Shown here: positions 25,929 to 34,846 of the stretch, in pieces
Layout of the letters: each line of letters begins with the position of its first letter
Position numbering within the stretch: the stretch's first letter is position 1
From: DAOUKH01 sp965219875
GTDB taxonomy: Bacteria > Chloroflexota > Dehalococcoidia > SHYB01
Assembly (NCBI GenBank): GCA_965219875.1
Contig: CBDCOW010000003.1
Location: 1,240,001 to 1,304,000 of the forward strand
Reading direction: 5' to 3'
Length of the DNA stretch: 64,000 bases
The notes under the pieces: model-generated
Told to the model about the DNA's origin: nothing
The model's database searches: none
What the model saw: only the letters and a program-made list of their open reading frames with translations
Program-made: the position numbers and the translations under genes

Positions 25929-26345
25929 GCCGGAGAGGGCGGGCCGCGGAGGGCACAGGAGAACCAGGGCGTAACCCCTTAAAAAGGTTGAGTTGGGGAG
26001 CGGCCGCCGTGGCGGCCGCGGGCCCGGCGGGGGTCACCGCACCGAGCCTGTCCTCCAAACTCTCCCTTGCAACTTCCGCATGGCCTCGTCGGTCCCTAGG
26101 AGACCGGCCATGCGGAAGTTCTTCAAGTCGACGCTGAGGTCAACGCCGTCCCAGTTAAAGCGCCGACAGGCGGCGCTCGGTGCGCCTACGCGCGGGAGCC
26201 TCCCGAGGGAGTTCTCTCGCGCGCCCACGGCCCTTTTTCAGGCTTCCCGAGGGAGTGGTATGCGTCTAGGCCGGCGCCAATGGGCTGATTTCGCATGGGG
26301 ACATGGTAGGGGACGGGAGCGGGCATGGGGAAGGGGCGGATGGCG
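25929..26345. repeat. diverged ~400-bp noncoding repeat, copy 1
   Basis: It resembles 43063-43465 in order and sequence of several blocks: a GGGGTAACC-type block near the left end, a block reading CCGAGC...TTGCA-CTTCCGGCATG-like, and a nearly identical right end (GACATGGTAGGG... GGGGAAGGGGCGGATG). No coding frame is convincing. The middle is too diverged to align by eye. Confidence 0.5.
26071..26120. repeat. long perfect inverted repeat (15-bp stem)
   Basis: AACTTCCGCATGGCC (26071-26085) and GGCCATGCGGAAGTT (26106-26120) pair perfectly. The 20-nt spacer contains a second pair GGTC/GACC directly under the outer stem, so a hairpin of about 19 bp with one internal bulge can form. It lies inside the noncoding repeat at 25929-26345. 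Confidence 0.8.
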
Positions 26346-26377
26346 GGGGTGAGGGGCCGCCCTCGACAGGCGGGAGT

Positions 26378-26397
26378 GGGCGATTCGCGAATCGCCC
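26378..26397. repeat. 20-bp palindrome repeat (family C)
   Basis: GGGCGATTCGCGAATCGCCC is a perfect palindrome followed by CCTACGG. An identical copy is at 46075-46094. The trailing CTACGGG is shared with the composite REP-like repeats. Confidence 0.8.
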
Positions 26398-26402
26398 CTA
26401 CG

Positions 26403-26590
26403 GAGACCTTTGCGTAGCCGGGGTGACTGACCGCGAGGGGGGCGGGCTTCGATGACCCGTGGCGGTTGCGAGGGTGCCCCTCATCTCAATCTTCTCCCGT
26501 GGGGAGAAGAGGCAAGACCCCTCGCCCCTTCCCGCTCCCAACGGACGGGAGGCTGGCGTTCTCCCTTCGGCTGGGTTACGCAAATATCTC
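26403..26590. repeat. MITE-like repeat with terminal inverted repeats (family B)
   Basis: The left end GAGACCTTTGCGTAGC and the right end (reverse complement GAGATATTTGCGTAAC) are inverted copies of each other. The inside carries the conserved GGGGTGACTGACCGCGAGG and CTCATCTCAATCTTCTCCC parts found in the other copies. It has no coding frame. Confidence 0.75.
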
Positions 26591-26595
26591 CAGCG

Positions 26596-26712
26596 GAGAC
26601 CTTTGCGTAGCCGGGGTGACTGACCGCGAGGGGGCGGGCTTCGATGACCCGTGGTGGTTGCGAGGGTGCCCCTCATCTCAATCTTCTCCCGTGGGGAGAC
26701 CTTTGCGTAACC
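26596..26712. repeat. second, shortened family B repeat in tandem
   Basis: It starts with the same GAGACCTTTGCGTAGCCGGG as the element at 26403, keeps the inner CTCATCTCAATCTTCTCCC part, and then runs into another left-end-like GAGACCTTTGCGTAACC at about 26696. This suggests nested or recombined copies. Confidence 0.65.
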
Positions 26713-26810
26713 GGCGCTTCCGGCTCCATGAACGTCGGCGCACCCGTCCCCGCCTCCCACCCTCACCCCAACCTTCTCCCAGCGGGAGAGGGGGCCGGAC
26801 CAGAGGGGAC

Positions 26811-26873
26811 GGGCGCCCACAAGGGACGCCCCTACGGGAGGGGGATAGATTCCCGCTTTCGCGGGAATGACGG
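26811..26873. repeat. composite REP-like repeat (family A)
   Basis: A GGGCGCCCAC...GGGACGCCC part with CTACGGG is followed by the stem ATTCCCGC-TTTC-GCGGGAAT and TGACGG. Close copies are at 46981, 55783 and 55864. It lies directly behind the 3' end of the LLM gene and could help end its transcript. Confidence 0.75.
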
Positions 26874-26883
26874 GGCAACTGGG

Positions 26884-27900
26884 CTAGCTCGCGAAGGTCT
26901 CGAGGGCGGCGCGCTGGTAGGCGTCCATTTGCTCGGGCTCGATGAAGTACATCGGCGGGGCGAAGGAGAGCGAGTCGGCGACGCCCTCGTACTCCGCTGC
27001 CCGGCGGCGCACGTCGTCGGCGCTGCCGCCGGCAGAGAAGGCCTCAACCATGTCGTCGGTGACGAGGTCCCAGCAGTGCGGGCCGTGCCCGCGGTGCTCG
27101 CGGAAGGCGGCGCGCACCGCCGCCGCCTCTTCGGAGAAGCCGTAGTGGGCGAAGAGGTCCTTGTACGTGCCCACGGTCGCGTAGAAGGCGACGGACTTGG
27201 CCAGGTCACGGTAGGCCTGCTTCTTGTCGTTGCTGATCGCGATGGTGAGCGTGGGCTGGAGCTCGATCTCCTCGCGTTTCCTGCCGGCGCGGTCCAACCC
27301 GACCTTCATGTTGGGGAGCATGACGTCCCGCACCCAGGGCAGCGTCGCGATCATTTGGCCCATGATCCCGTCCGCCACCTCGGCGACGTTCCGCACCATG
27401 CCGGGGCCCATGGCGGCGGCGTGGATGGGGAGACGCTCCCGCGCCGGAGGGTGCGGCGTCGAGAAGCCCACGATGCCGATCTTGTAGTACTCGCCCTGGA
27501 AACGGATGGGGTCGCCGGCGTGCACGCTGTCGAGCAGCAGCCGGGTGACCTGGATGCACTCCTTGAGGTGCGGCGCGGGACGGCCGTACTCCACGCCGTG
27601 CCACGACTCGACCAGCCCTTTCACGCCGGCGCCCAAGCCAAGCACGAAGCGCCCCCCGCTGATCCTATCGATATCGAGCGCGGTCAGCGCCATCGACAAG
27701 GGGCTCCTGACGAAGGCGAGCGCGACCGCGGCCCCGAGCTCGATGCGGCTGGTAAAGCCGGCCGCGGCCGCGGGGTAGACGAACGGCGACGTGTGCAGTT
27801 CCTGCGAGACGATGCGCGCGAACCCAGCCTGCTCCGCGGCCTGCGCCCAGCCGCGAATCTCTTCCATCATGTCGCCGTTGTAGCGCAGGCAATACTTCAT
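26884..27900 (-). CDS. LLM-class (luciferase-like) flavin-dependent oxidoreductase
   Basis: A 338-residue TIM-barrel protein of the bacterial luciferase / F420-dependent reductase superfamily. Diagnostic parts are GWAQAAEQAGFARIV near the start, RIELGAAVALAFVRSPLSMALTALDIDRISGGRFVLGLGAG in the middle, and PIHAAAMGPGMVRNVAEVADG. Members use F420 or FMN; neither can be decided from sequence. It lies just upstream of an amidohydrolase on the same strand side and may act with it on a common substrate. SAR202-type genomes often have many paralogues of this kind. Confidence 0.9.
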   Translation of the reverse strand: MKYCLRYNGDMMEEIRGWAQAAEQAGFARIVSQELHTSPFVYPAAAAGFTSRIELGAAVALAFVRSPLSMALTALDIDRISGGRFVLGLGAGVKGLVESWHGVEYGRPAPHLKECIQVTRLLLDSVHAGDPIRFQGEYYKIGIVGFSTPHPPARERLPIHAAAMGPGMVRNVAEVADGIMGQMIATLPWVRDVMLPNMKVGLDRAGRKREEIELQPTLTIAISNDKKQAYRDLAKSVAFYATVGTYKDLFAHYGFSEEAAAVRAAFREHRGHGPHCWDLVTDDMVEAFSAGGSADDVRRRAAEYEGVADSLSFAPPMYFIEPEQMDAYQRAALETFAS

Positions 27901-27941
27901 GCGGCCTCCAAACGGCGTGGGAAACTGGCGGAAGTTACGCC

Positions 27942-28799
27942 TTAGCCGTCCAGCCCGTAGACGCGGAGCGCGTTCTCGCGGAGGAACAGCCGCTCTGCGT
28001 CGGGGCGGAGGTTGAGGTCAGCGATCTCCCGCATGGCGCGCTCGATGTCCACGACGGGGAAGTCGGTGCCGAAGAGGACCTTGCGCTTGCCCCAAGTGTT
28101 GATGAAGTGGACGAACTCGGGCTTCCAGTTCTTGGGCGAGTGGGCGTCGGAGCCGACGTAGACGTTGGGGTGCTTGAAGGCAACGGACATCATCTCCTCG
28201 ACCCACGGCCAGCCGGTGTGAATACCGATCAGCTTCAACTCGGGGAAGTCGCAGGCGATGGTGTCGAGCAGGATCGGCCGCCCCACACTCGGCATGGGAG
28301 GCTTGTCCTTGATGTAGATGAGGCAGTGGCCGACCTGCATCTGGATGGGAATATCAAGCTCGACGCACTTGGCGTAGAGCGGGTAGTACTTGCGATGGTC
28401 CGGCGGCAGGTGGAACCAGTGGGGGTAGACATGCGCACCGATGAAGCCGCGCTCCTTGACCGCCTCTTCGAGCTCGCGCACGCCGTCCATCCCCGCGTAG
28501 GGGTCGACGCCGGCGAGGCCGAGGAAACGGTCGGGGTACTGGGCCACGGCCTCCTCGACGAAGCTGTAGGGAACGGAGTCGGTGAAACCGTAGTACGGCG
28601 AGCCGATCTTGACCGCGATGAGCATGGACTTCTCGACGCCGGCGCGGTCCATCTTCTCGATGGTCTCTTCGAGGGTGAACGACGGCTCCTTGCCCTTGCC
28701 GAGCGACGACTCGAAGAGCACGAAGTCGTGTTGACGGCGCTCCATGACCCGCGGTGTGCGGATGTTGACGACGGTGTCGATGGCCTTGACGTCGGGCAT
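27942..28799 (-). CDS. amidohydrolase family 2 protein with altered first metal motif
   Basis: A 285-residue metal-dependent hydrolase-like TIM barrel. The C-terminal signatures are clear (LIGIHTGWPWVEEM; PNVYVGSDAHSPKN; VLFGTDFPVVD). The N-terminal HxH or DxH motif that binds the first metal is replaced by AIDTVVNIRTP, so only one metal, or none, may bind at that site. It is in a row of minus-strand genes with the RidA-like gene (6 bp upstream) and an SDR, consistent with one catabolic operon. Substrate unknown. Confidence 0.86.
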   Translation of the reverse strand: MPDVKAIDTVVNIRTPRVMERRQHDFVLFESSLGKGKEPSFTLEETIEKMDRAGVEKSMLIAVKIGSPYYGFTDSVPYSFVEEAVAQYPDRFLGLAGVDPYAGMDGVRELEEAVKERGFIGAHVYPHWFHLPPDHRKYYPLYAKCVELDIPIQMQVGHCLIYIKDKPPMPSVGRPILLDTIACDFPELKLIGIHTGWPWVEEMMSVAFKHPNVYVGSDAHSPKNWKPEFVHFINTWGKRKVLFGTDFPVVDIERAMREIADLNLRPDAERLFLRENALRVYGLDG

Positions 28800-28805
28800 G
28801 GTGAC

Positions 28806-30206
28806 CTAGGCCTCGACGGCGACGGCGTCGATTTCAAGCTGCAGCGGGGGGAAGGGGCCGATCTCGTCGGCACCCATGACCGTGGTCGCGGGGAGGTTGC
28901 CGCCGAAGGCGGCGCGGGCGGCGCGGTAGACGCCTCCCCACTTCGACATGTCCATCATGTAGCTGATCTGGTGGAGGACGTGGCCCATGCTTGAGCCGGT
29001 CTCCCGCAGCAGCTTCATGTAGACGCTGTAGATGTGCCAGGCCTGGGCGGCGTAGACCTCCGTCATCTCGTCGTCGTGCTGGCCCATGGAGAGATGGCGG
29101 CCCTCGTCCTTGAGCAGGTCGAACGACGTGATGGGGAAGGCGGCGCGGTCGCGGCCCGACAGGCCGGTCAGCCAGATGTACGGGCCAATCTTGCGGACCA
29201 TCGCCAGGTGGCCGCTGCCGATCTCGGGGTAGATGTGGCCCGAGTGTTGCCACTCGCCGCCGGGCACGAAGCCCACGCCATCGAGAATGAGCCGCACGTC
29301 GGGGTCGCCGCTCTGCTGGGGCTGGCCGGTGGTGAAGCCCGTCACCGTCGGCGAGAGCTCCTGGTTGGGGTGGAAGTGGGGGTTGAAGCCGAAACTGGCG
29401 CCGATCTCGGTCATGTTCGCGATGGTGAACATGGTGTAGCGGATGGCGTGCTCCATGCCCCCGCCCTGGCTTTCGAGGAGCGCCTTGATGTGCCCCAGAA
29501 TCAGCGCGCGCTGCGACTTGTACCTCTCCTCCGCGCTGTCGGTCTGATAGCGCCCCGTCTCGACGATCTTGCGCAGCGCGGGGTCGACCTCGGACAGCCG
29601 GGTGACGACGCGCCCTGTATCGGGGCTAACCCCCGCCAAGCCGGAGAAGAAGAGCATCTGCCCCAGGCGGGTGGCAGTGGGGTAGGGCGCGGTGACTGGT
29701 TCGAGGCCGGGGACGACCACAGGGCTCAGCTCGAGGCCGCCGGGCTCGGGGATCCGGGCGACGACCTCGACCTGAATCCGGTAGTCGGAGTGCGTTCCAT
29801 GGGTCGCGGTGCGCGCGATGGTGGTCGCGGGCTTGTCGCCGGGGAAGAAGGCCAGCATCACCCGCTCCGCTATGCGGATGTCCTCGACGTCGCGCAGGAA
29901 GAGGCGCTGCCGGACGATGTTCTGGAGAGACGACCCCTGCGATTCGAGAATCTTGCTCAGGTTGTGGTAAATCAGCCATGTCTGCGCCGTGATGGGGCCC
30001 TCGCGGCCCGCGCCGTGCACACCCCACGACTTGAATTCCTCAGCCTGCTCCTCCGGCATGTCCTGGAGCCCGCGGATCAGCGCGCCCGTTTCCATGTCGC
30101 GGGGGAGCTGTCCGGAGAGGAAGGCGAGCTGCCCGGCGCGCGTCCCCGTCGGAGGCAGGCCGAGCGCTTCCAGCTGCGGAGGGAACCAGAAGTCAGTTCG
30201 TTCCAT
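28806..30206 (-). CDS. triple RidA/YjgF-domain protein
   Basis: A 466-residue protein starting at the ATG at 30206 (MERTDFWFPP). Three consecutive segments have the RidA pattern: residues about 15-150 (RAGQLAFLSGQLPRD ... VRQRLFLRDVEDI ... KPATTIARTATHG), about 165-310 (LGQMLFFSGLAGVSPDT ... HAIRYTMFTIANMTE), and about 330-465 (IGPYIWLTGLSGRDR ... VLHQISYMMDMSKW ... NLPATTVMGADEIG). RidA proteins are normally about 130 residues and form trimers that deaminate reactive enamines or imines. A three-domain chain could fold as a pseudo-trimer. It sits between an SDR and an amidohydrolase. Confidence 0.87.
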   Translation of the reverse strand: MERTDFWFPPQLEALGLPPTGTRAGQLAFLSGQLPRDMETGALIRGLQDMPEEQAEEFKSWGVHGAGREGPITAQTWLIYHNLSKILESQGSSLQNIVRQRLFLRDVEDIRIAERVMLAFFPGDKPATTIARTATHGTHSDYRIQVEVVARIPEPGGLELSPVVVPGLEPVTAPYPTATRLGQMLFFSGLAGVSPDTGRVVTRLSEVDPALRKIVETGRYQTDSAEERYKSQRALILGHIKALLESQGGGMEHAIRYTMFTIANMTEIGASFGFNPHFHPNQELSPTVTGFTTGQPQQSGDPDVRLILDGVGFVPGGEWQHSGHIYPEIGSGHLAMVRKIGPYIWLTGLSGRDRAAFPITSFDLLKDEGRHLSMGQHDDEMTEVYAAQAWHIYSVYMKLLRETGSSMGHVLHQISYMMDMSKWGGVYRAARAAFGGNLPATTVMGADEIGPFPPLQLEIDAVAVEA

Positions 30207-30225
30207 CGTTAGGGGCGCTCCACAT

Positions 30226-31002
30226 CTACAGCATGAACGAGCCGCCATCCACGAGGATGGTCTGGCCCGTGATGAAGTCGGAATCCTCGGAGGCGAGGAA
30301 CACCGCGCTCCGTCCGATGTCCTTCTCGGGGTCGCCGAGCCGCCCGATCGGCAGGTTGGCGATGGCGCGGCGCACGACATCGGCCTCCGGCTGGTCGAGG
30401 TTTGCCATCAGCGCCGGTGTGGCCGCGATGGGGCAGAGGCAGTTGACGTTGATGCCGTGAGGGCCCCATTCCTTCGCGACGGTCATGTTGAACGCCCTGA
30501 CGGCGGCCTTGTTTGCGTTGTAATCGAGGTGCAGCGGCGTGCCTCGGAACACGCCGGTGGTGGTGAAGTTGATGATCTTGCCGCCGCGCCCCTTCATATG
30601 AGGGAAGACGGCCTTGCAGAACCGCCACGTGGCCTTGACGCCGGTCTCGAAGGAGAGGTCCCACCACTCCGTCGGAATATCTTCGACCGTTCCCCCCAGG
30701 TGCGTGACGGAGTAGCCGCTCCACGCCTGGGCGTTGTTCACCAGGATGTCGATGCGCCCGAAGGCGGCGAGCGTTTCATCGACCACGTTTGTGATCTGCG
30801 CCTCGTCGCCAACGTCGCAGACGACGGAGATCGCCTTCGCGCCGAGGCCGCGCAGCTCCTCGGCGACGGCGGGGCCGGTGTCGGGCTTGATTTCAGCGAC
30901 GACGACGGCTGCCCCCTCCTTGGCGAACGCCAAGGCGATGCCGCGGCCGTTGCCCTGGCCGGCGCCGGTGATGATCGCGACTTTGTCTTGCAGCTTGCCC
31001 AT
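30226..31002 (-). CDS. SDR-family oxidoreductase
   Basis: A 258-residue classical SDR with GAGQGNGRGIA at residues 12-22, the NNAQA strand, the catalytic YNANK, and the terminal motif TGQTILVDGGSFML. It is closely similar to the SDR at 47059-47844, including the long insert WWDLSFETGVKATWRFCKAVFPHMK, so they are paralogues. It is the first of four minus-strand genes (SDR, triple RidA, amidohydrolase, LLM) and is divergent from the ABC importer at 31203. Substrate unknown; a hydroxyacyl or secondary alcohol is likely. Confidence 0.93.
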   Translation of the reverse strand: MGKLQDKVAIITGAGQGNGRGIALAFAKEGAAVVVAEIKPDTGPAVAEELRGLGAKAISVVCDVGDEAQITNVVDETLAAFGRIDILVNNAQAWSGYSVTHLGGTVEDIPTEWWDLSFETGVKATWRFCKAVFPHMKGRGGKIINFTTTGVFRGTPLHLDYNANKAAVRAFNMTVAKEWGPHGINVNCLCPIAATPALMANLDQPEADVVRRAIANLPIGRLGDPEKDIGRSAVFLASEDSDFITGQTILVDGGSFML

Positions 31003-31132
31003 TGGATGTGGCCGGGAGCACGCCCGAAGTGAGGCGGGACGACGGAGGGGGCGTCAGGGAATCTAGCAGCGCCCGCCCTCTTGTGTCAATGAACACCTTC
31101 CGGCGGCGGCGGCCCCGCGGGCGTGTTCCGCC

Positions 31133-31158
31133 TTGACTAACAGAAGCGTTTCTGTTAG
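31133..31158 (+). promoter_or_regulatory. -35 box overlapped by a 9-bp inverted repeat operator
   Basis: TTGACT (31133-31138) overlaps the palindrome CTAACAGAA-gcgt-TTCTGTTAG (31137-31158). The shape fits a TetR-type operator controlling the ABC importer starting at 31203. A strong -10 is not obvious. No regulator gene is adjacent. Confidence 0.6.
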
Positions 31159-31202
31159 CGTCGCGCCGTTATCGCACCCTAGATTTCCTGAGGAGGGAAT
31201 CC

Positions 31203-32912
31203 ATGTTTCTGCATATAAGTAAGCGGTGGCTCTTGGTTGCCGCACTCACGGCGATCGTTACGTTGATCGTGGCCGCCTGTGGCGGCGGCGCCGACCCGAC
31301 CGCGGCCCCGGCTGCGCCCCCGACCGTAGCGCCTGCGCCGGCGGCCACGGCCATGCCCGAGCCCACGGCCATGATGATGCCCAACGAGGAGCGGTACGGC
31401 GGCACGATTTCCTGGGCGTGGTGCTGCCCCAACCTGCCGAACCTCGACCCGCACTTCGGCAACCACATGACGGCGCAGTCGGTCAGCCCGGCCTACAACC
31501 ACCTGACCAAGCTCGTGAGTGGCGACACGCCCAACGACGTGACCATCGAGATGGACCTCGCGAAGGATCTCACCTTCTCGAGCGATGGCCTGAAGATGAC
31601 CTTCACCCTGCATGAAGGCGTCAAGTTCCATGACATCGACCCGGCCAACGGGCGCGTCATCACCGCGCAGGACGTGAAGTGGAACCTCGAGCGCCTCGCC
31701 CTTGACGAAGGCAGCGCATACAAGTCGTCGTACCGAAACGTCGACAGCTTCGAGGCGCCCGACCCCACGACCTTCGTGATCAACATGAAGCTCATCGACA
31801 CCCTCATGCCGTTCGCGATGGCGGGCCGGGAAGCCTACATCGCGGCGCCGGAGACGCAGGACCTCAACTTCCAGACCATCGGCACCGGGCCTTACATCCT
31901 GGACCGCTGGGAGAAGGACGTCGGCGTCTTCCTCGACCGCAACCCCGAGTACTTCAAGGTCGACGCGGACGGCGCCGCGCTGCCCTACGCCGACGCCAGC
32001 GAGAGCCTCATCATCCCGGACCGCGCCGCCAGGACTGCCGCGCTCATCTCGGGCCAGTTGAGCTACATGGAGTACGTGTTCACCAACGAGGCCGCGCAGG
32101 TCAACGCCGCCGTGGCCGACATCCAGCAGGACACGTACCGCTGGCAGAGCTCCTACGTCGTCTACTTCAACTTCAACGACCCGATGTTCCAGGACGTCCG
32201 CGTGCGCCGCGCCATCGCCCTGGGCATGAACATCGACGACCACATCGCCGTTGCTTTTGACGGCGACGCGGTGTGGGCCGGCCCGATCTCGGGCCAGCAC
32301 GGCTCGGCCTGGGCGTTCACGCCGGACGAGCTCGCAGCGGACAAGTACTACTACCGCTACAACGTAGCCGAAGCGAAGGCCTTGCTCGCCGATGCGGGGA
32401 TACCCGAAGGCTTTGAGCTGCACGTGGACTCGGTGAACTTCCAACGCGACTACTCCTCCCAAGCGGAACTCTTCGTGACGGAGATGGAGGCGCTGGGCTT
32501 CACCGTCGTGCACAACATCGAACCGGACTTCGGCTCCTTCATCGCCCATTCCAGGAGCGTCAGTTACAAGCACCTCGCCTGGGGCTTCGACGGACAGAAC
32601 GCGCCGCTGGCCTGGCTGGTGAATAACTACCGCTCCGACGGTGCCAAGAACGCCTCCGGCCTGGTTGACCCCGAGATCGACGCGGCGATCGACAAGATCC
32701 TGACGACGATCGACGTGGGAGAGCAGCAGCGCCTGGCCAAGGTGTTGCAGGACCAGATTCTCCAGAACGTGCTCGTCAGCTCCCGCGTCGCGGACTCGAA
32801 CACCCACGCATTCGCGCAGGCGAACGTGAGGTCGGACGACCTCGGACGGTACCGCACGCAGCCCATCGAGACCTACGTGCGCGACCACGAGAACATCTGG
32901 TTCGAGAACTAA
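31203..32912 (+). CDS. ABC transporter substrate-binding lipoprotein, family 5
   Basis: A 569-residue extracytoplasmic binding protein (SBP_bac_5) with lipid on C26 (LIVAAC) and a short Pro/Ala/Thr linker. After YGGTISWAWCCPNLPNLDPHFG the mature domain has the usual peptide/nickel/opine-binding plan (DVKWNLERL, IGTGPYILDRWEKDV, VRRAIALGMNID). The ATG has GAGGAGGG upstream. It heads the operon with two permeases and a second binding protein (34847), to which it is closely related. No ATPase gene is in the operon. Substrate is not predictable. Confidence 0.93.
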   Translation: MFLHISKRWLLVAALTAIVTLIVAACGGGADPTAAPAAPPTVAPAPAATAMPEPTAMMMPNEERYGGTISWAWCCPNLPNLDPHFGNHMTAQSVSPAYNHLTKLVSGDTPNDVTIEMDLAKDLTFSSDGLKMTFTLHEGVKFHDIDPANGRVITAQDVKWNLERLALDEGSAYKSSYRNVDSFEAPDPTTFVINMKLIDTLMPFAMAGREAYIAAPETQDLNFQTIGTGPYILDRWEKDVGVFLDRNPEYFKVDADGAALPYADASESLIIPDRAARTAALISGQLSYMEYVFTNEAAQVNAAVADIQQDTYRWQSSYVVYFNFNDPMFQDVRVRRAIALGMNIDDHIAVAFDGDAVWAGPISGQHGSAWAFTPDELAADKYYYRYNVAEAKALLADAGIPEGFELHVDSVNFQRDYSSQAELFVTEMEALGFTVVHNIEPDFGSFIAHSRSVSYKHLAWGFDGQNAPLAWLVNNYRSDGAKNASGLVDPEIDAAIDKILTTIDVGEQQRLAKVLQDQILQNVLVSSRVADSNTHAFAQANVRSDDLGRYRTQPIETYVRDHENIWFEN

Positions 32913-32971
32913 CCGAACCGCCGAACCGCATAAGCTAACCGGATAAAAAGGGAATATAGGGGAGGAGCCCC

Positions 32972-33922
32972 ATGGCGTACATCGTCAGACGGCTCCTCCT
33001 TTATATTCCCGTAGGCCTTCTCGTCTTCACTATCGTCTTCTGGTTCATCCGGTTCGTTCCGGGCGACTTCGTCGATATCCTCCTCGAGAACGCCACGTCG
33101 GCAAGGGACGAGTCCGTGCAGGCGGCGATTCGCCAAGACTTGGGGCTCGACGTACCGCACGCCAAGCAGTACTTCATCACCCTTGGCAACTATCTCAGGG
33201 GCGATCTGGGCAACTCGATATTGGACGGGTCGCCCATCCTCAATGAGGTGCTGCGGCGAGTCCCCATCACCCTCGAGGTCGCCGGACTGGCGATGATCTT
33301 CGCCCTCATCATCGCCATCCCCGCGGGCGTGATTTCGGCGATTTGGCAGGACACGTTGTTGGACTACGCCGCGAGGGTCTTCGCCATCGTGGCGCTCGCC
33401 GTGCCGAACTTCTGGTTGGCGACACTGCTCGTCGTCTATCCCGCGAACCTCTGGCAATACGCCGGGCCGGTCGGCTACGCAGGCCTTTTCGACGACCCTT
33501 TAACAAACTTAGAGAAGATTCTTCCCGCCGCCATCGTCTCGGGCTCGATATCGGCGGGCATCCTGGCGCGCTTCATCCGCTCCTCGCTCTTGGAGGTGTT
33601 GCGGCAGGACTACATTCGCACGGCCCGGGCCAAGGGCCTCTCCGAGTGGTCGGTGATTTTTGTCCACGCTATGAAGAACGCCATGGGCTCGACGATCACC
33701 GTGGGCGGGCTCATCTTCGCCAACCTCATCACCGCCGCCATCGTTATTGAGCAGATCTTCGCCATCCCCGGGCTCGGGCTCCTGGTGGTCAACTCCATCA
33801 CATTGCGGGACTACACCACCCTTCAGGCGGTGGCGATCTTCTTCGCCTTCGCAGTCGTCCTGCTCAACCTGCTGATCGACGTCGCAGTCATGTGGCTAGA
33901 CCCACGCGCGAGAACGGTCTAG
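32972..33922 (+). CDS. ABC transporter permease, DppB/OppB type
   Basis: A 316-residue permease with six helices. The N-terminus (MAYIVRRLLLYIPVGLLVFTIVFWFIRFVPGD) is typical of the DppB family, and the EAA loop is DYIRTARAKGLSEWSVIFVHA near residue 210. A GGAGG lies upstream of the start. It pairs with the DppC-type permease that begins 13 bp after its stop. Operon neighbours are two substrate-binding proteins; the ATPases must come from elsewhere. Confidence 0.94.
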   Translation: MAYIVRRLLLYIPVGLLVFTIVFWFIRFVPGDFVDILLENATSARDESVQAAIRQDLGLDVPHAKQYFITLGNYLRGDLGNSILDGSPILNEVLRRVPITLEVAGLAMIFALIIAIPAGVISAIWQDTLLDYAARVFAIVALAVPNFWLATLLVVYPANLWQYAGPVGYAGLFDDPLTNLEKILPAAIVSGSISAGILARFIRSSLLEVLRQDYIRTARAKGLSEWSVIFVHAMKNAMGSTITVGGLIFANLITAAIVIEQIFAIPGLGLLVVNSITLRDYTTLQAVAIFFAFAVVLLNLLIDVAVMWLDPRARTV

Positions 33923-33934
33923 GCGGGGCAACCC

Positions 33935-34837
33935 ATGAGCACGAACCGCGCAATAGAGCAGCCGTTCGCCCGTCCCAGCCCGCTTGACCGGGCGGCGCAT
34001 TTCGCGGCGGGGCTTTGGAACTTCATCAAGCGGCACCCGCTCGGGGCCGCGGGCGCTTTCGTGATTCTCGCCGTCGCGTTCCTCGCGACCACGGCCGACA
34101 TCATCGCACCCTACGACTTCTCCCAGCCCGTGCCGCGTGACCGTTTGCAGGGACCGAGCTTTGAGCATTTCTTCGGCACCGACGACCTCGGCCGGGATAC
34201 CTTCAGCCGCGTCCTCTTCGGCTCGCGGCTTTCCCTGATGGTCGGCGTCGGCGCGGTTGGCGCGGGCATTCTCCACGGCGCGCTGTGGGGACTGGCGTCG
34301 GGCTACATCGGCGGCTGGTTCGACGCCATCGTGCAGCGGGTCATGGACGCGATCATGTCCGTGCCGATGCTGCTGATGGCCTTGGTCGTGGTGACGGTGC
34401 TCGGAGCGGGCATCCAGAACGTCATCCTGGCTCTCGGATTCGTGCTGACGCCCATCGCGGCGAGGGTGATGCGCTCCGAGGTGCTCTCGGCCAAGGAGAA
34501 CATGTACATCGACGCCGCGCGCGCCCTCGGGGCGAGCGGGCTTCGTATCGTGTTCCGGCACATCCTGCCCAACGTCACCGCGCCGATCCTGGTGCTGATC
34601 ACCATCAACCTGGGCCAGGCGATCATCGCCGAGGCCATGCTCTCCTTCCTCGGGCTCGGACCCAACCAGCCCTCCTGGGGCGAAATGCTCGCGGGTGAGG
34701 GCCGGCAATTCATGATTCAGGCCCCGTGGATCGCGCTCTTCCCCGGCCTGGCGATCACGACAACCGTCCTCGCCTTCAACCTGCTCGGCGACTCCCTTCG
34801 CGACGAGTTCGACCCACGGCTCCGCGACGGGAGGTAG
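33935..34837 (+). CDS. ABC transporter permease, DppC/OppC type
   Basis: A 300-residue permease with the OppC N-terminal segment and six helices. FGTDDLGRDTFSRVLFGSRLSL is the family hallmark near residue 75, and the EAA loop is MYIDAARALGASGLRIVFRHI near residue 190. It follows the DppB-type gene closely and is followed after 9 bp by the second binding protein, so all four genes form one importer operon. Confidence 0.94.
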   Translation: MSTNRAIEQPFARPSPLDRAAHFAAGLWNFIKRHPLGAAGAFVILAVAFLATTADIIAPYDFSQPVPRDRLQGPSFEHFFGTDDLGRDTFSRVLFGSRLSLMVGVGAVGAGILHGALWGLASGYIGGWFDAIVQRVMDAIMSVPMLLMALVVVTVLGAGIQNVILALGFVLTPIAARVMRSEVLSAKENMYIDAARALGASGLRIVFRHILPNVTAPILVLITINLGQAIIAEAMLSFLGLGPNQPSWGEMLAGEGRQFMIQAPWIALFPGLAITTTVLAFNLLGDSLRDEFDPRLRDGR

Positions 34838-34846
34838 CCGCCCCCC

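Noticed and set aside
25901..26870. Several open frames of 60-140 codons in the repeat-rich gap.
   Set aside because: They consist of repeat sequence (SQSSPVGRRGK-like peptides from the MITE copies) and have no starts with ribosome sites.
31179..32888. A 569-codon minus-strand frame opposite the first binding-protein gene.
   Set aside because: Antisense shadow of a well-conserved lipoprotein gene.
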